Positions 1 to 6,920 are shown, counted from the stretch's first letter. The stretch is DNA of 10,891 nt from Solirubrobacteraceae bacterium (GCA_030447005.1 JAUJME010000037.1:1-10891), one strand, 5' to 3'. Made by a program: numbers and translations. The notes: a model not told the origin generated them from the sequence alone.

Positions 1-44
1 GGCTTCATCGCGTCGATGACCGCGAGGACGAGCTTCTTGCTCAC
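1..44 (-). CDS. N-terminus of a truncated gene, possibly alkaline phosphatase family protein
   Basis: Only the first 14 codons lie in the window, reading MSKKLVLAVIDAMK and continuing past base 1. The GTG start overlaps the TGA stop of the DUF4126 gene (GTGA, bases 44-41), the usual sign of translational coupling in a tight operon. A start like 'KKLVLAVIDAMKP' resembles the first beta strand and metal-binding Asp of alkaline-phosphatase/phosphodiesterase superfamily proteins of high-GC actinobacteria. This is recollection of family style from a very short stretch, so the product is tentative. The reading frame itself is well supported by the overlap and by the codon use. Confidence 0.5.
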   Translation of the reverse strand, partial: MSKKLVLAVIDAMK

Positions 45-619
45 CGCAGGATCCGCAGCCCGGCGTACTTCTCGCCCTGCCGCCGCCGGCCGCCGGTGAG
101 CAGGACGGCCAGGCCGGCGACCACGAGCAGCGCGAGCGGCGGGAACAGGATCGAGAGGCCGGCGGCGGCCAGCGCGGCGCCCTCGGCGTAGACCGGCAGC
201 GCGCCCTGCGCCTGCGAATCGAGGCGGCGGCGGACGCGCTCGAAGAGCGAGCGGGCGGCGACGTAGCCCAGCGCCGCGCAGGCGGCGCCCACGAGGAGCC
301 CGACGATCGCCGGGTTGCCGCGGTCGGCGACCGAGCCACCGGCCTCCAGCGCGCCGAGGACGATCGCCAGCGCGCCGAGCACGAGCGGGATGCGCAGCCG
401 CTCGCCGCCGCGGCGGTGGGCGACGTCGAGCAGCGCGACGGCGGCGACCACGCCGAGCAGGAACGGCCAGCCCTCCAGGAACGCGAAGTCCGTGCCGCCG
501 AAGTCCAGGCCGACGTTGCGGGCGGCGAGCGCGCCCGCGAGCAGCACCGGGAGGAACGGCCGGATCCCGATGGCGGCGGCCAGCCCGGCGCCTTGGAGGA
601 GGTCGAGGAGGAAGTCCAT
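41..619 (-). CDS. DUF4126 domain-containing membrane protein
   Basis: The product is 192 residues and highly hydrophobic, with about five predicted membrane segments near residues 8-32, 50-66, 77-96, 103-122 and 147-175. The N-terminal part (LLQGAGLAAAIGIRPFLP, then an LLAGALAA stretch) is typical of the DUF4126 family: a glycine/alanine-rich first helix followed by RPFLP. The C-terminus is basic (GGRRRQGEKYAGLRILR) and probably cytoplasmic. The molecular function of the family is not known. The ATG at 617-619 is the only sensible start; no strong Shine-Dalgarno is visible before it. The gene overlaps the next gene by GTGA at 41-44, so the two are probably co-translated. The family call rests on pattern recognition, without a profile search. 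Confidence 0.75.
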   Translation of the reverse strand: MDFLLDLLQGAGLAAAIGIRPFLPVLLAGALAARNVGLDFGGTDFAFLEGWPFLLGVVAAVALLDVAHRRGGERLRIPLVLGALAIVLGALEAGGSVADRGNPAIVGLLVGAACAALGYVAARSLFERVRRRLDSQAQGALPVYAEGAALAAAGLSILFPPLALLVVAGLAVLLTGGRRRQGEKYAGLRILR

Positions 620-668
620 CGTTCGAGAGAGCGCTCGGCGGCGGGCGGGCGCGCCGGAGCGACGCCTG

Positions 669-696
669 AAGATAGCTGGCCCGCGGAGCGCGTCAG
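669..696 (-). promoter_or_regulatory. Candidate sigma-70-like promoter for the DUF4126 gene
   Basis: On the minus strand, CTGACG (696-691) and TATCTT (674-669) are separated by 16 bases. Each matches the -35 and -10 consensus at four of six positions. The -35 box overlaps the stop codon of the upstream coiled-coil gene (693-695). Transcription would begin near 662, giving a 5' leader of about 43 bases before the ATG at 619. The AT-richer island stands out in an otherwise GC-rich gap. Confidence 0.35.
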
Positions 697-1463
697 CCGG
701 CTAGCCGCTCGAGCGCCGCGCGGGCGGCGGCCTCGGCGGCCTCGGCCGCCTCGAGCCGCTCCCGGGCATCCGCCGCGGCGGCCTCGGCCTCCTCCAGCCG
801 CTGCCGCGCCGCCTCGGCGCGCCGGGCGGCGGTGGCGCGGTCGCCCTCGGCGGCTTCGAGGTCGCGCTGTGCCGCGAGGCGGGCGTCGCGGCGGCGGCGC
901 TCCTCCTTGGCCTTCGACGGCGCCGGCTTCTTGGCCGCCGGCTTGGGCCTGGGCTTCTCGCCCGCCGGCGCGGGGGTCGGCGCGGCCTCGGCCGGCCCGC
1001 TCGCCCGCCGGCCGGCCACCCGCTCGCGCAGCTCGCCGTCCACCGACGCCGCGGTGAAGGTCTCGATCGCCTCCTGGACGGTGGCCTCGCCGAGCTCCTT
1101 CCCCTTGCCGGTCAGCAGCCCGCGCAGCGCTTGGGAGACGGGGCCGAGGGCGTCGCGCCGCCGGGCCATCGCGGCGCGCAGCCGCGCCGGGTCGCCCTCG
1201 CCGGCCATCACGGCGTCCTGCGCCGCGATCAGCTCGTCGCCCGCCGCCCACAGCGCGCGGACCGGCGCCGGCTGGCTGCGGACGACCTGCGCGACCGCCC
1301 AGTCGGCCTGGCTCGGCCGCCGCAGCGCGGCGACCTCCCTGGCCTCCTCCCGCCGCTTCTGGGCACGCAGCTCCTTGGCGAGCGCGTCGCGGGCGGCGAC
1401 GAACTCCTCGTTCGGCAGGCCGTAGAGCGCGTCGATGCGCTCCTCGACGTCGGCGGCGGCCAT
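693..1463 (-). CDS. Hypothetical actinobacterial protein with Pro/Lys-rich linker and C-terminal coiled coil
   Basis: The product is 256 residues when started at the ATG at 1463, which begins MAAADVEERIDALYGLP. An in-frame ATG at 1538 would overlap the divergent aminotransferase and add 25 unstructured residues, so I reject it. Residues 1-150 form a helical domain with the motifs LYGLPNEEFVAARDALAKEL (13-32) and LRRPSQADWAV (48-58). This resembles a widespread uncharacterised actinobacterial family with the pattern 'F..AR..L.K.LR...R...A..V.ALR.PS..AWA'. Residues 152-188 are a Pro/Ala/Lys-rich linker. Residues 189-256 are almost entirely Ala, Glu and Arg and should form a long coiled coil. 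There is no signal peptide or membrane segment, so it is probably cytoplasmic. Function is unknown. The coding call is firm; the family resemblance is from memory. Confidence 0.7.
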   Translation of the reverse strand: MAAADVEERIDALYGLPNEEFVAARDALAKELRAQKRREEAREVAALRRPSQADWAVAQVVRSQPAPVRALWAAGDELIAAQDAVMAGEGDPARLRAAMARRRDALGPVSQALRGLLTGKGKELGEATVQEAIETFTAASVDGELRERVAGRRASGPAEAAPTPAPAGEKPRPKPAAKKPAPSKAKEERRRRDARLAAQRDLEAAEGDRATAARRAEAARQRLEEAEAAAADARERLEAAEAAEAAARAALERLAG

Positions 1464-1512
1464 GGCGCGATGGGTACCCCGCCCGCCCGCGCCGGTAGCG
1501 TTGCCCGGACCC
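1464..1512. promoter_or_regulatory. Divergent intergenic region with likely promoters for both flanking genes
   Basis: Only 49 bases separate the coiled-coil gene (minus) from the aminotransferase (plus), so both promoters must lie here or overlap the opposite coding region. A weak -10-like TAGCGT at 1496-1501 would place plus-strand transcription about 5 bases before the ATG at 1513. Together with the lack of a clear Shine-Dalgarno, that would fit a leaderless or near-leaderless transcript. No convincing -35 box is visible for either direction. Confidence 0.3.
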
Positions 1513-2862
1513 ATGGCCGACCGGCCCCGCTCCACCACCCGCGACCTCGAGCGCTACGCCGGGCTCTTCGCGACCCGCACGCAGGGGATGAAGTCCTCGG
1601 CGATGCGCGACCTGATGGCGGTCACCGCGCGCCCGGAGATCATCTCGCTGGCCGGCGGGCTGCCCGACACGAGCACCTTCCCGCCCGAGCTGATGGCCTC
1701 GCTCATGGCGACGGTCGCCGACGAGGCCTGCGCCCGCGCGCTGCAGTACGGGCCGACGGAGGGCTCTGAGGAGGTGAAGGCCTGCATCGCGGAGGTGATG
1801 GCCGCCGAGGGGATGCGCGTCGACCCGGAGGACCTGCTGGTGACCACGGGCGGCCAGCAGGTGATCGACCTGGTCTGCCGCGCCCTGCTCGACCCGGGCG
1901 ACGTGGTGATCGCCGAGGGCCCGACCTACCCCGGGGCGGTCCCCTCCTTCGGCGCGTTCGAGGCCGACGTCGTCCAGGTCGCGATGGACGCCGACGGCAT
2001 GCGCATCGACGCCATGGAGGCCGAGCTCGCGCGCCTCGACGCCGAGGGCCGGCGGCCGAAGTTCATCTACACGATCCCCTCCTTCCAGAACCCGGGCGGG
2101 GTCACCATGTCGCTCGAGCGGCGGCGGCGGCTGGTGGAGATCGCCCGCGAGCGCGAGATCCTCGTCCTCGAGGACAACCCGTACGGCCTGCTGCGCTACG
2201 AGGGCGAGCCGCAGCCTACCCTGCGCTCGCTCGACGGCGGCGACTACGTGATCTACCTCGGGACGTTCTCGAAGATCCTCTCCCCCGGTCTGCGGCTGGG
2301 CTGGGCCAGCGCGCCGCGCCCGGTGCTCGAGAAGCTCAACCTCGGCAAGCAGGGCGCCGACCTCTGCTCGTCGTCCTTGGGGCAGGCGTTCGTGACGGCG
2401 TACTTCGCCACGCGCGACTGGCGCGCCTACCTCGCCGACCTGGTCGAGCTCTACCGGCGGCGGCGCGACACGATGCTCGAGGCGCTGGCCGAACACTTCC
2501 CGCGCGAGGCGATGTGGACGCGCCCGGCCGGCGGCCTGTTCATCTGGGCGACGCTGCCCGACTACATCGACACGACGGACCTGCTGGCCCGCGCACTGCG
2601 CGAGCACGTCGCCTTCGTCCCCGGCCGCGCCGCCTACCTCGACGGCCGCGGCGGCTCGGAGATGCGGCTGAACTTCTCGGGGGTCGGCGAGGACGACATC
2701 CGCGAGGGGATCCGGCGCATCGGCCGGGTCGTGCGCGAGCAGGTCGAGCTCTACGGCACGCTGACCGGCGCCCCCGCCGTCACGCCACGCGCGCCCGCCG
2801 CGCCGCCGGAGGCCACCGATCCGGGCGCGCGCGTCCTGCCACTGCGGCGGGCGTCGCGATGA
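1513..2862 (+). CDS. PLP-dependent aminotransferase, class I/II fold (LysN / 2-aminoadipate type)
   Basis: The product is a 449-residue fold-type I aminotransferase acting in the cytoplasm. Visible landmarks are SLAGGLPDTSTFP (45-57), ALQYGPTEG (76-84), the cofactor-binding TTGGQQVIDL (111-120), PSFQNPGG with Asn193, EDNPYG with Asp221 and Tyr224, the lysine motif GTFSKILSPGLRLGW with catalytic Lys254 and Arg261, and MRLNFSG with the carboxylate-binding Arg385. These fit the subgroup containing LysN-like 2-aminoadipate transaminases and the catalytic half of MocR proteins. No N-terminal GntR DNA-binding domain is present, so it is an enzyme and not a MocR regulator. The amino-acid substrate cannot be read from sequence. 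The start chosen is ATG 1513; the in-frame ATG at 1435 would lie inside the divergent gene. Residues 418-449 form a Pro/Ala-rich tail outside the fold. Its stop overlaps the ligase start (ATGA, 2859-2862). Confidence 0.88.
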   Translation: MADRPRSTTRDLERYAGLFATRTQGMKSSAMRDLMAVTARPEIISLAGGLPDTSTFPPELMASLMATVADEACARALQYGPTEGSEEVKACIAEVMAAEGMRVDPEDLLVTTGGQQVIDLVCRALLDPGDVVIAEGPTYPGAVPSFGAFEADVVQVAMDADGMRIDAMEAELARLDAEGRRPKFIYTIPSFQNPGGVTMSLERRRRLVEIAREREILVLEDNPYGLLRYEGEPQPTLRSLDGGDYVIYLGTFSKILSPGLRLGWASAPRPVLEKLNLGKQGADLCSSSLGQAFVTAYFATRDWRAYLADLVELYRRRRDTMLEALAEHFPREAMWTRPAGGLFIWATLPDYIDTTDLLARALREHVAFVPGRAAYLDGRGGSEMRLNFSGVGEDDIREGIRRIGRVVREQVELYGTLTGAPAVTPRAPAAPPEATDPGARVLPLRRASR

Positions 2863-3812
2863 GCCGCGTCGCGGTCCTCAAGGGCGGGCGCTCCTTCGAG
2901 CGTGCCGTCTCGCTGAAGTCCGGCGCGCGGGTCGAGGACGCGCTCGAGCGACTGGGCCATGAGCCCATCGCCATCGACGCGGGCCACGACCTCGTCGACC
3001 GGCTGCTCGCCGACCGCCCCGACGTGGCGTTCGTGGCGCTGCACGGGCCCGAGGGCGAGGACGGCACGGTGCAGGAGCTCCTCGAGCTGGTCGGCATCCC
3101 CTACACCGCGTCGGGCCCCTCGGCCTGCATCCGCTGCACCGACAAGGTGCTCGCCAAGCACCTCATGCGCGACGCCGGGATCCCGACGCCCGACTTCTTC
3201 GCCTTCAACGAGACGGCGTTCAAGGAGCTCGGCGCGGCGGCCGCGCTGCCCGCGATCGAGGAGCGCCTCGCCTTCCCGATCGTCGTCAAGCCGGCCGGCG
3301 GCGGCTCGGCGCTCGGGATCGGCTTCGCGCGCGAGGCGTCCGCGGTGCCGGGCGCGATCATCGCCGGGCTCTCCTACGACACGAAGATCCTGCTCGAGCG
3401 CCACGTGGCCGGGCGCGACCTCGCCGTGTCGGTCCTCGAGGGCCCCGGCGGCGCGCAGCCGCTGCCGGTCGTCGAGGCGATCCCCCGCGATGGCGACTTC
3501 TACGACTTCGACGCCCGCTACGAGATCGGCCGCACCGACTTCACCTGCCCGGCGGCGCTCGACGAGGAGACGACGTGGCGCGCGCAGGAGCTCGCGCTGC
3601 GCGTCTACGAGCTGTTCGGCTGCTACGGCTTCGCCCGCGTCGACCTCATGCTCGAGGAGGCGACGGGCGAGCTCTACGTCCTCGAGGCCAACGCGATCCC
3701 GGGTCTGACCGAGACCTCCCTGCTCCCGCAGGCCGCCGAGGCGGCCGGGATCGGCTTCGACGCGCTCGTCGAGCGGGTGCTTCAGCTGGCCGAGGCGCGA
3801 AGCCTCGGCTGA
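2859..3812 (+). CDS. ddl: D-alanine--D-alanine ligase (ATP-grasp)
   Basis: This 317-residue enzyme joins two D-alanines with ATP, giving the dipeptide for the peptidoglycan precursor in the cytoplasm. The N-terminal motif VLKGGRSFERAVSL holds Glu14, which matches E. coli DdlB Glu15. FVALHGPEGEDGTVQ (58-72) is the family signature. Lys144 and Ser150 lie in KPAGGGSALG. The omega-loop YDFDARY carries Tyr215, which marks D-Ala rather than D-lactate specificity. RVDLML (260-265) and LEANAIPGLTETSL (275-288) supply Arg260 and the metal ligands Asp262, Glu276 and Asn278. All key catalytic residues appear present and the length is normal. The ATG lies in the ATGA overlap with the aminotransferase, with only a weak G-rich ribosome site, so translation is probably coupled. 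It lies outside a mur/fts cluster, so it may be either the sole ligase or a second copy. Confidence 0.92.
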   Translation: MSRVAVLKGGRSFERAVSLKSGARVEDALERLGHEPIAIDAGHDLVDRLLADRPDVAFVALHGPEGEDGTVQELLELVGIPYTASGPSACIRCTDKVLAKHLMRDAGIPTPDFFAFNETAFKELGAAAALPAIEERLAFPIVVKPAGGGSALGIGFAREASAVPGAIIAGLSYDTKILLERHVAGRDLAVSVLEGPGGAQPLPVVEAIPRDGDFYDFDARYEIGRTDFTCPAALDEETTWRAQELALRVYELFGCYGFARVDLMLEEATGELYVLEANAIPGLTETSLLPQAAEAAGIGFDALVERVLQLAEARSLG

Positions 3813-3825
3813 CCCCGCCGGCTCG

Positions 3826-3847
3826 AGGCCCCGCCGGAGCGGGGCCT
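3826..3847 (+). terminator. GC-rich hairpin downstream of ddl, probable terminator between convergent genes
   Basis: AGGCCCCG (3826-3833) pairs perfectly with CGGGGCCT (3840-3847) around a 6-base loop, 14 bases after the ligase stop. No U-run follows on either strand, which is common for hairpin terminators in high-GC actinobacteria. It sits between convergent genes and could stop transcription from both sides. A second, weaker inverted repeat, CCTACA (3871-3876) with TGTAGG (3894-3899), spans the stop codon of the facing gene. Confidence 0.5.
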
Positions 3848-3877
3848 TGGGGCCGGGATCAGGCCCAGCTCCTACAG

Positions 3878-4369
3878 CTAGCGCGCCGCCACCTGTAGGC
3901 GGCCGCGCTGCGCCTCGTTCGAGAGCCAGCCCCCGTCCTCCTGACGTGCGATGAACCGAGCCAGGCGCTGGCGGTCGGAGAGAGGCATCGTCGCCGCCGT
4001 CTGGTTGAAGGTGCGGACGGCTTCCCCGTCGGCGAACGCGAGCTGGCCCAGGACGTCGCCAGCCATCGTCTCCGTCCGGTCGAGGACGCCCGTGATGCCT
4101 TCGGCGGTCAGCCGTCCCCGTCGAGCGGGTTCGAATTTCGCGAGCACGCCGAGGACCGTCTGGTAGGCGCCGTAGTCCTCCTGGTCGCTGAGTGTCTCCA
4201 GGACGGCGTGGAACACCTCATCGGGCTCATCGCCGCCCACCCCGAGGAGCATTTCGATGAACCGGTTGAACCGCCGCTCGGCCTCGTCGAGGTCGGCCTC
4301 CGGATCGTCGTCCTGGGCGATCACCGCGACGTCCAGCAGCTCCCGCCGCCATTCATCGAAGTCGCTCAC
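3878..4369 (-). CDS. Hypothetical acidic helical protein, atypical composition
   Basis: The product is 163 residues and starts at GTG 4369; an ATG two bases earlier is followed directly by a stop. A GGGAG ribosome site lies about 10 bases upstream. There is no signal peptide or membrane segment. The N-terminal half is acidic (QDDDPEADLDEAERRF, residues 19-34) and apparently all-helical. A distinctive stretch, LSDQEDYGAYQTVLGVLAKF (60-79), reminds me of helical-repeat immunity proteins with a 'D-Y-G-x-Y' motif, but this is a weak recollection. A hand count of six 60-base lines gives about 69% G+C, against 75% and 80% on one line each of the ABC permease and ddl, suggesting a different origin or weaker expression. 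No toxin gene adjoins it. It is probably a real gene, given consistent codon structure and good start context. Its function is unassigned. Confidence 0.6.
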   Translation of the reverse strand: MSDFDEWRRELLDVAVIAQDDDPEADLDEAERRFNRFIEMLLGVGGDEPDEVFHAVLETLSDQEDYGAYQTVLGVLAKFEPARRGRLTAEGITGVLDRTETMAGDVLGQLAFADGEAVRTFNQTAATMPLSDRQRLARFIARQEDGGWLSNEAQRGRLQVAAR

Positions 4370-4441
4370 ATCGCGAAGGCTCCCGCACGCACGGCCTGTC
4401 GCAGGTCCTCCGAGCGGCCGCGATCTCCGGCGGCTCCCCGC

Positions 4442-4927
4442 CTACTCCCCCGCGAAGTCCTCCGGCGTGACCTGGTCGAGGAAGTCCTTGAACTTGTCGA
4501 CGACCTCCTCGGTGTCCTCGACCTCGTGCTCGAACTCGATCGCGGACTCCGCGATGACCTCCTCGGCGGCGAAGATCGGCGCGCCGGAGCGGACGGCGAG
4601 GGCGAGGGCGTCCGACGGCCGGGAGTCGATCTCCACGTCGCGGCCGTTGACGCTCAGGGTGATCTGCGCGTAGAAGGTGTTCTCGCGCAGCTCGGTGACC
4701 GAGACCCGGGTGCAGTTGACCTCGAGCTCGCCGAGCATCTCGAAGAGCAGGTCGTGGGTCATCGGGCGCGGGGTGGAGGCGCCCTGGAGCTTCATCAGGA
4801 TCGCCGCGGCCTCCGGATGCCCGATCCAGATGGGCAGGAACTTGTTCGTGTCGACGGCCTTGAGCAGCACGATCGGCTGCTTGCCGACCATGTCGAAGCT
4901 CACGCCGTAGATGACCATCTCCTGCAA
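4442..4927 (-). CDS. Bifunctional nuclease family protein (DUF151)
   Basis: The product is 161 residues with the DUF151/BFN core: QPIVLLKAVDTNKFLPIWIG (17-36), HPEAAAI (37-43), RPMTHDL (54-60) and EIDSRPSDALALAVRSG (99-115). Plant and bacterial members were described as nucleases; actinobacterial homologues are mostly uncharacterised. The C-terminal tail (131-161) is acidic, and I cannot identify a UVR domain in it. I chose TTG 4927 (MQEMVIYG...). AGGAG lies 8 bases before it, whereas the ATG at 4918 has the next AGGAG directly abutting it with no spacer. Actinobacterial homologues also tend to begin a few residues before the conserved V.G motif. The ATG start would give 158 residues. It has its own upstream promoter candidate and lies 72 bases before the small gene at 3878-4369. 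Confidence 0.88.
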   Translation of the reverse strand: MQEMVIYGVSFDMVGKQPIVLLKAVDTNKFLPIWIGHPEAAAILMKLQGASTPRPMTHDLLFEMLGELEVNCTRVSVTELRENTFYAQITLSVNGRDVEIDSRPSDALALAVRSGAPIFAAEEVIAESAIEFEHEVEDTEEVVDKFKDFLDQVTPEDFAGE

Positions 4928-4935
4928 GTCCGCCG

Positions 4936-4940
4936 CTCCT
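4936..4940 (-). promoter_or_regulatory. Ribosome binding site supporting the TTG start of the DUF151 gene
   Basis: AGGAG on the minus strand (plus-strand CTCCT) is spaced 8 bases from TTG 4927. A second AGGAG-like stretch abuts ATG 4918 without a spacer and is therefore less likely to direct initiation there. Confidence 0.55.
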
Positions 4941-4944
4941 CGGT

Positions 4945-4991
4945 GGGGTCCGGGCCGAGTCAGTATAGGCGGGGGTCCGGGCCGGTCCGGG
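4945..4991 (-). promoter_or_regulatory. Candidate promoter of the DUF151 gene with flanking direct repeats
   Basis: On the minus strand TATACT (4967-4962) is a good -10 box in a very GC-rich gap, giving a leader of about 28 bases to the TTG start. No clear TTGACA-like -35 is present. The same 12-base word, GGGGTCCGGGCC on the plus strand, occurs at 4945-4956 and again at 4972-4983, with a shorter third copy of its core GGTCCGGG at 4984-4991. One full copy lies just downstream of the -10 over the expected start site; the other copies lie in the spacer and -35 area. This is a plausible operator arrangement for a repressor or activator, though low-complexity GC sequence could give it by chance. 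Confidence 0.4.
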
Positions 4992-4995
4992 AGCC

Positions 4996-5865
4996 TCAGC
5001 GACCCAGTCCGAAGCGGCCGGAGCGCAGCACGCGCGCCTGCGCCGCCACGATCAGCGCGGTCAGCGCGAAGAGGGTCAGCGTGACCGTCGCGGCGTACCC
5101 GTAGCGGAGCTCCTCGAAGGCCGCGTCGTAGATGAACTGGGGCAGGAAGAGGGTCGCGCGGTCCGGTCCGGTGCCCGTGACGATCAGGGCGGGGACGAAG
5201 GAGACCTGCAGCGCGAAGGCGGTGTCGCGGAAGGCGAGGAGCGCGAGCGTGGGGCGCATCAGCGGCAGCGTCACCCGCCGCAGCGTGTGGCCGGTCCCCG
5301 ATCCCTCCAGGCGCGCGAGGTCGTAGAGCTCCTCGGGCAGCTCCTGGCGGGTCGCCAGCGCGACCACGAACCCCTCCCCCACCGTGAACGCCGCGATGAT
5401 GACGACCGAGGCCATCGCGCCGGCCGGGGTCGACAGCCACTCGGGCTCGGGCAGCCCGAGCCCGCCGAGCAGCGCGTTGACCGGCCCGTAGACCGGGTTG
5501 AGCAGGAACAGGAACAGCAGCGCGAACGCCACGTCGGGGACGACGGTCGGCAGGTAGACGGCGGTCCGCTGCGCCGCCCGGCCGCGCGCGCGGCGGTGCA
5601 GGAGCAGCGCCATCCCGACCGCCGCGAGCAGCCGCAGCGGCACGGCCAGCGCGAGGAACAACAGCGAGTTGAGCAGCGCGGTGCGCAGGATCGGGTCGTC
5701 GATCAGCTCCCCGAAGTTGTCGAGTCCGGTGAAGCGCGGGCTCGTGAGCAGGTCGTACTCGGTCAGCGAGAGGGCGAAGGTCAGCCCGGCGGGCAGGACC
5801 ACCAGCAGCGCCCCCCCGACCAGGTACGGCGCCAGCAGCAGCAGCGCCCCGCGGTGGCGGATCAC
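4996..5865 (-). CDS. ABC transporter permease, MalF/UgpA-like (CUT1 family)
   Basis: The product is a 289-residue inner-membrane protein with about six membrane segments, near residues 6-34, 62-89, 103-123, 150-170, 210-230 and 255-277. Landmarks are the N-terminal LLLLAPYLVGGALLVVLPAG, the FTGLDNFGELIDDP stretch typical of MalF/UgpA permeases, and the cytoplasmic EAA loop at 178-206 (EELYDLARLEGSG, then LPLMRP), which docks the ATPase. GTG 5865 overlaps the ATPase stop (GTGA, 5865-5862) with GAGG about 4 bases upstream, so translation is coupled. Longer in-frame starts would run deep into the ATPase gene. It is the last gene of the importer operon and pairs with the permease at 8221-9036. 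The substrate is unknown. Confidence 0.88.
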   Translation of the reverse strand: MIRHRGALLLLAPYLVGGALLVVLPAGLTFALSLTEYDLLTSPRFTGLDNFGELIDDPILRTALLNSLLFLALAVPLRLLAAVGMALLLHRRARGRAAQRTAVYLPTVVPDVAFALLFLFLLNPVYGPVNALLGGLGLPEPEWLSTPAGAMASVVIIAAFTVGEGFVVALATRQELPEELYDLARLEGSGTGHTLRRVTLPLMRPTLALLAFRDTAFALQVSFVPALIVTGTGPDRATLFLPQFIYDAAFEELRYGYAATVTLTLFALTALIVAAQARVLRSGRFGLGR

Positions 5866-6920
5866 CGCGCCTCGCCCGTGGCCGGGTCGAACAGCCGCAC
5901 GGCGGCGGGGTCGACGGCGAGCGAGACCTCGGCGCCCGCCGGCTCGGGGCGGCCGGCGTCGACCCGGGCGACGAGCCGCAGCTCTCCTGCCCGCAGGTGC
6001 CAGAGGCGCTCGTGGCCCGCCGCCTCCGCGCGCTCGAGCGTCGCGCGCAGCGCCCCTGCCGGGTCGGGTTTCACGTGCTCGGGCCGGATCCCGACGGTCA
6101 CCGCGCCGGCGGTCGCGCCCGCCGGCGCGGGGATCCGCAGCGGCGGCGCCTCGACCGCCCCGTCGCGGACCGCGCCGGGCAGCAGGTTCATCGGCGGCGT
6201 CCCGAGGAAGGCGGCCGCCCACGCGGTCGCCGGGCGGTCGTAGATCGCCTCCGGCGTCCCGGACTGCTCGAGGCGCCCGTCGCGGAGGATCGCCACGCGG
6301 TCGCCGAGCGAGAGCGCCTCGGCCTGGTCGTGGGTGACGTGGACCATCGTCAGCCCCTCCTCGTCGTGGAGCCGGCGCAGCTCCGCGCGCGTCTCGTGGC
6401 GCAGCTGGGCGTCGAGGTTGGAGAGCGGCTCGTCGAGCAGCAGCGCCGCGGGGCGGCGGACGAGCGCCCGCGCGAGCGCGACCCGCTGGCGCTCACCGCC
6501 CGACAGCCGGTCCGGCGTCCGCTCGAGCAGGCCGGAGAGGCCCAGCCGCTCGGCGGCGGCGCGCGCCTGCGCCCGGCGCTCCTGCGACCGCACGCCCCGA
6601 GCGGCCATGCCGAACGCGATGTTGTCGGCGACCGTCAGGTGGGGGAACAGGGCGAAGGACTGAAAGACCATCGCGACGTCGCGCTGGGCCGGCGGCACGG
6701 GCGGCGCGCCTCCGCCGGCCACCAGCCGCTCGCCGATGCGGATCTCCCCGGCGTCGAGCGGGTCGAGGCCGGCGAGCACCCGCAGCAGCGTGGTCTTGCC
6801 CGACCCCGACGGCCCGACGACCGCCAGGAGCTCCCCGTCGGCGACGTCGAGGTCTACGCGGTCGACCGCCGGCCGCTCGCCGTGGCGCCGGACGATCCCC
6901 CGCAGGCTCAGAGGCGCCAG
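5862..6920 (-). CDS. ABC transporter ATP-binding protein, MalK/UgpC-like
   Basis: The product is 352 residues if started at CTG 6920. It has Walker A GPSGSGKTT (36-44), the Q-loop Gln87 in MVFQSF, signature LSGGERQR (139-146), Walker B LLLDEPLS (160-167), the D-loop NLDAQLR and the H-loop His197. Residues from about 240 form the MalK-type C-terminal TOBE/OB region, with TVGIRPEHV (275-283) and a terminal AVRLFDPATGEA. It powers the importer from the cytoplasmic side. The start is unusual: no ATG, GTG or TTG lies in frame between the substrate-binding-protein stop and Walker A. The nearest canonical one upstream is GTG 7052, inside the preceding gene, which would add 44 implausible Arg-rich residues. 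CTG 6920 has GGGAG 6 bases upstream and places the first beta strand correctly. Confidence 0.88.
   Translation of the reverse strand: MAPLSLRGIVRRHGERPAVDRVDLDVADGELLAVVGPSGSGKTTLLRVLAGLDPLDAGEIRIGERLVAGGGAPPVPPAQRDVAMVFQSFALFPHLTVADNIAFGMAARGVRSQERRAQARAAAERLGLSGLLERTPDRLSGGERQRVALARALVRRPAALLLDEPLSNLDAQLRHETRAELRRLHDEEGLTMVHVTHDQAEALSLGDRVAILRDGRLEQSGTPEAIYDRPATAWAAAFLGTPPMNLLPGAVRDGAVEAPPLRIPAPAGATAGAVTVGIRPEHVKPDPAGALRATLERAEAAGHERLWHLRAGELRLVARVDAGRPEPAGAEVSLAVDPAAVRLFDPATGEAR

Noticed and set aside
693..1538. ATG at 1538 as start of the coiled-coil protein
   Set aside because: It would overlap the divergent aminotransferase start and add a Gly/Arg-rich stretch without family resemblance; ATG 1463 begins the conserved part.
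4370..4441. Search for a terminator or RNA between the DUF151 gene and the small gene downstream
   Set aside because: Only short, imperfect stems such as CCTG/CAGG are present; nothing stands out from GC-rich background.
4208..6243. Long plus-strand open frames opposite the DUF151 gene and the ABC operon (for example 4208-5104 and 5287-6243)
   Set aside because: Their products are low-complexity Arg/Gly/Glu/Pro-rich strings with no domain. They are mirror frames of real minus-strand genes, as expected at this GC content.
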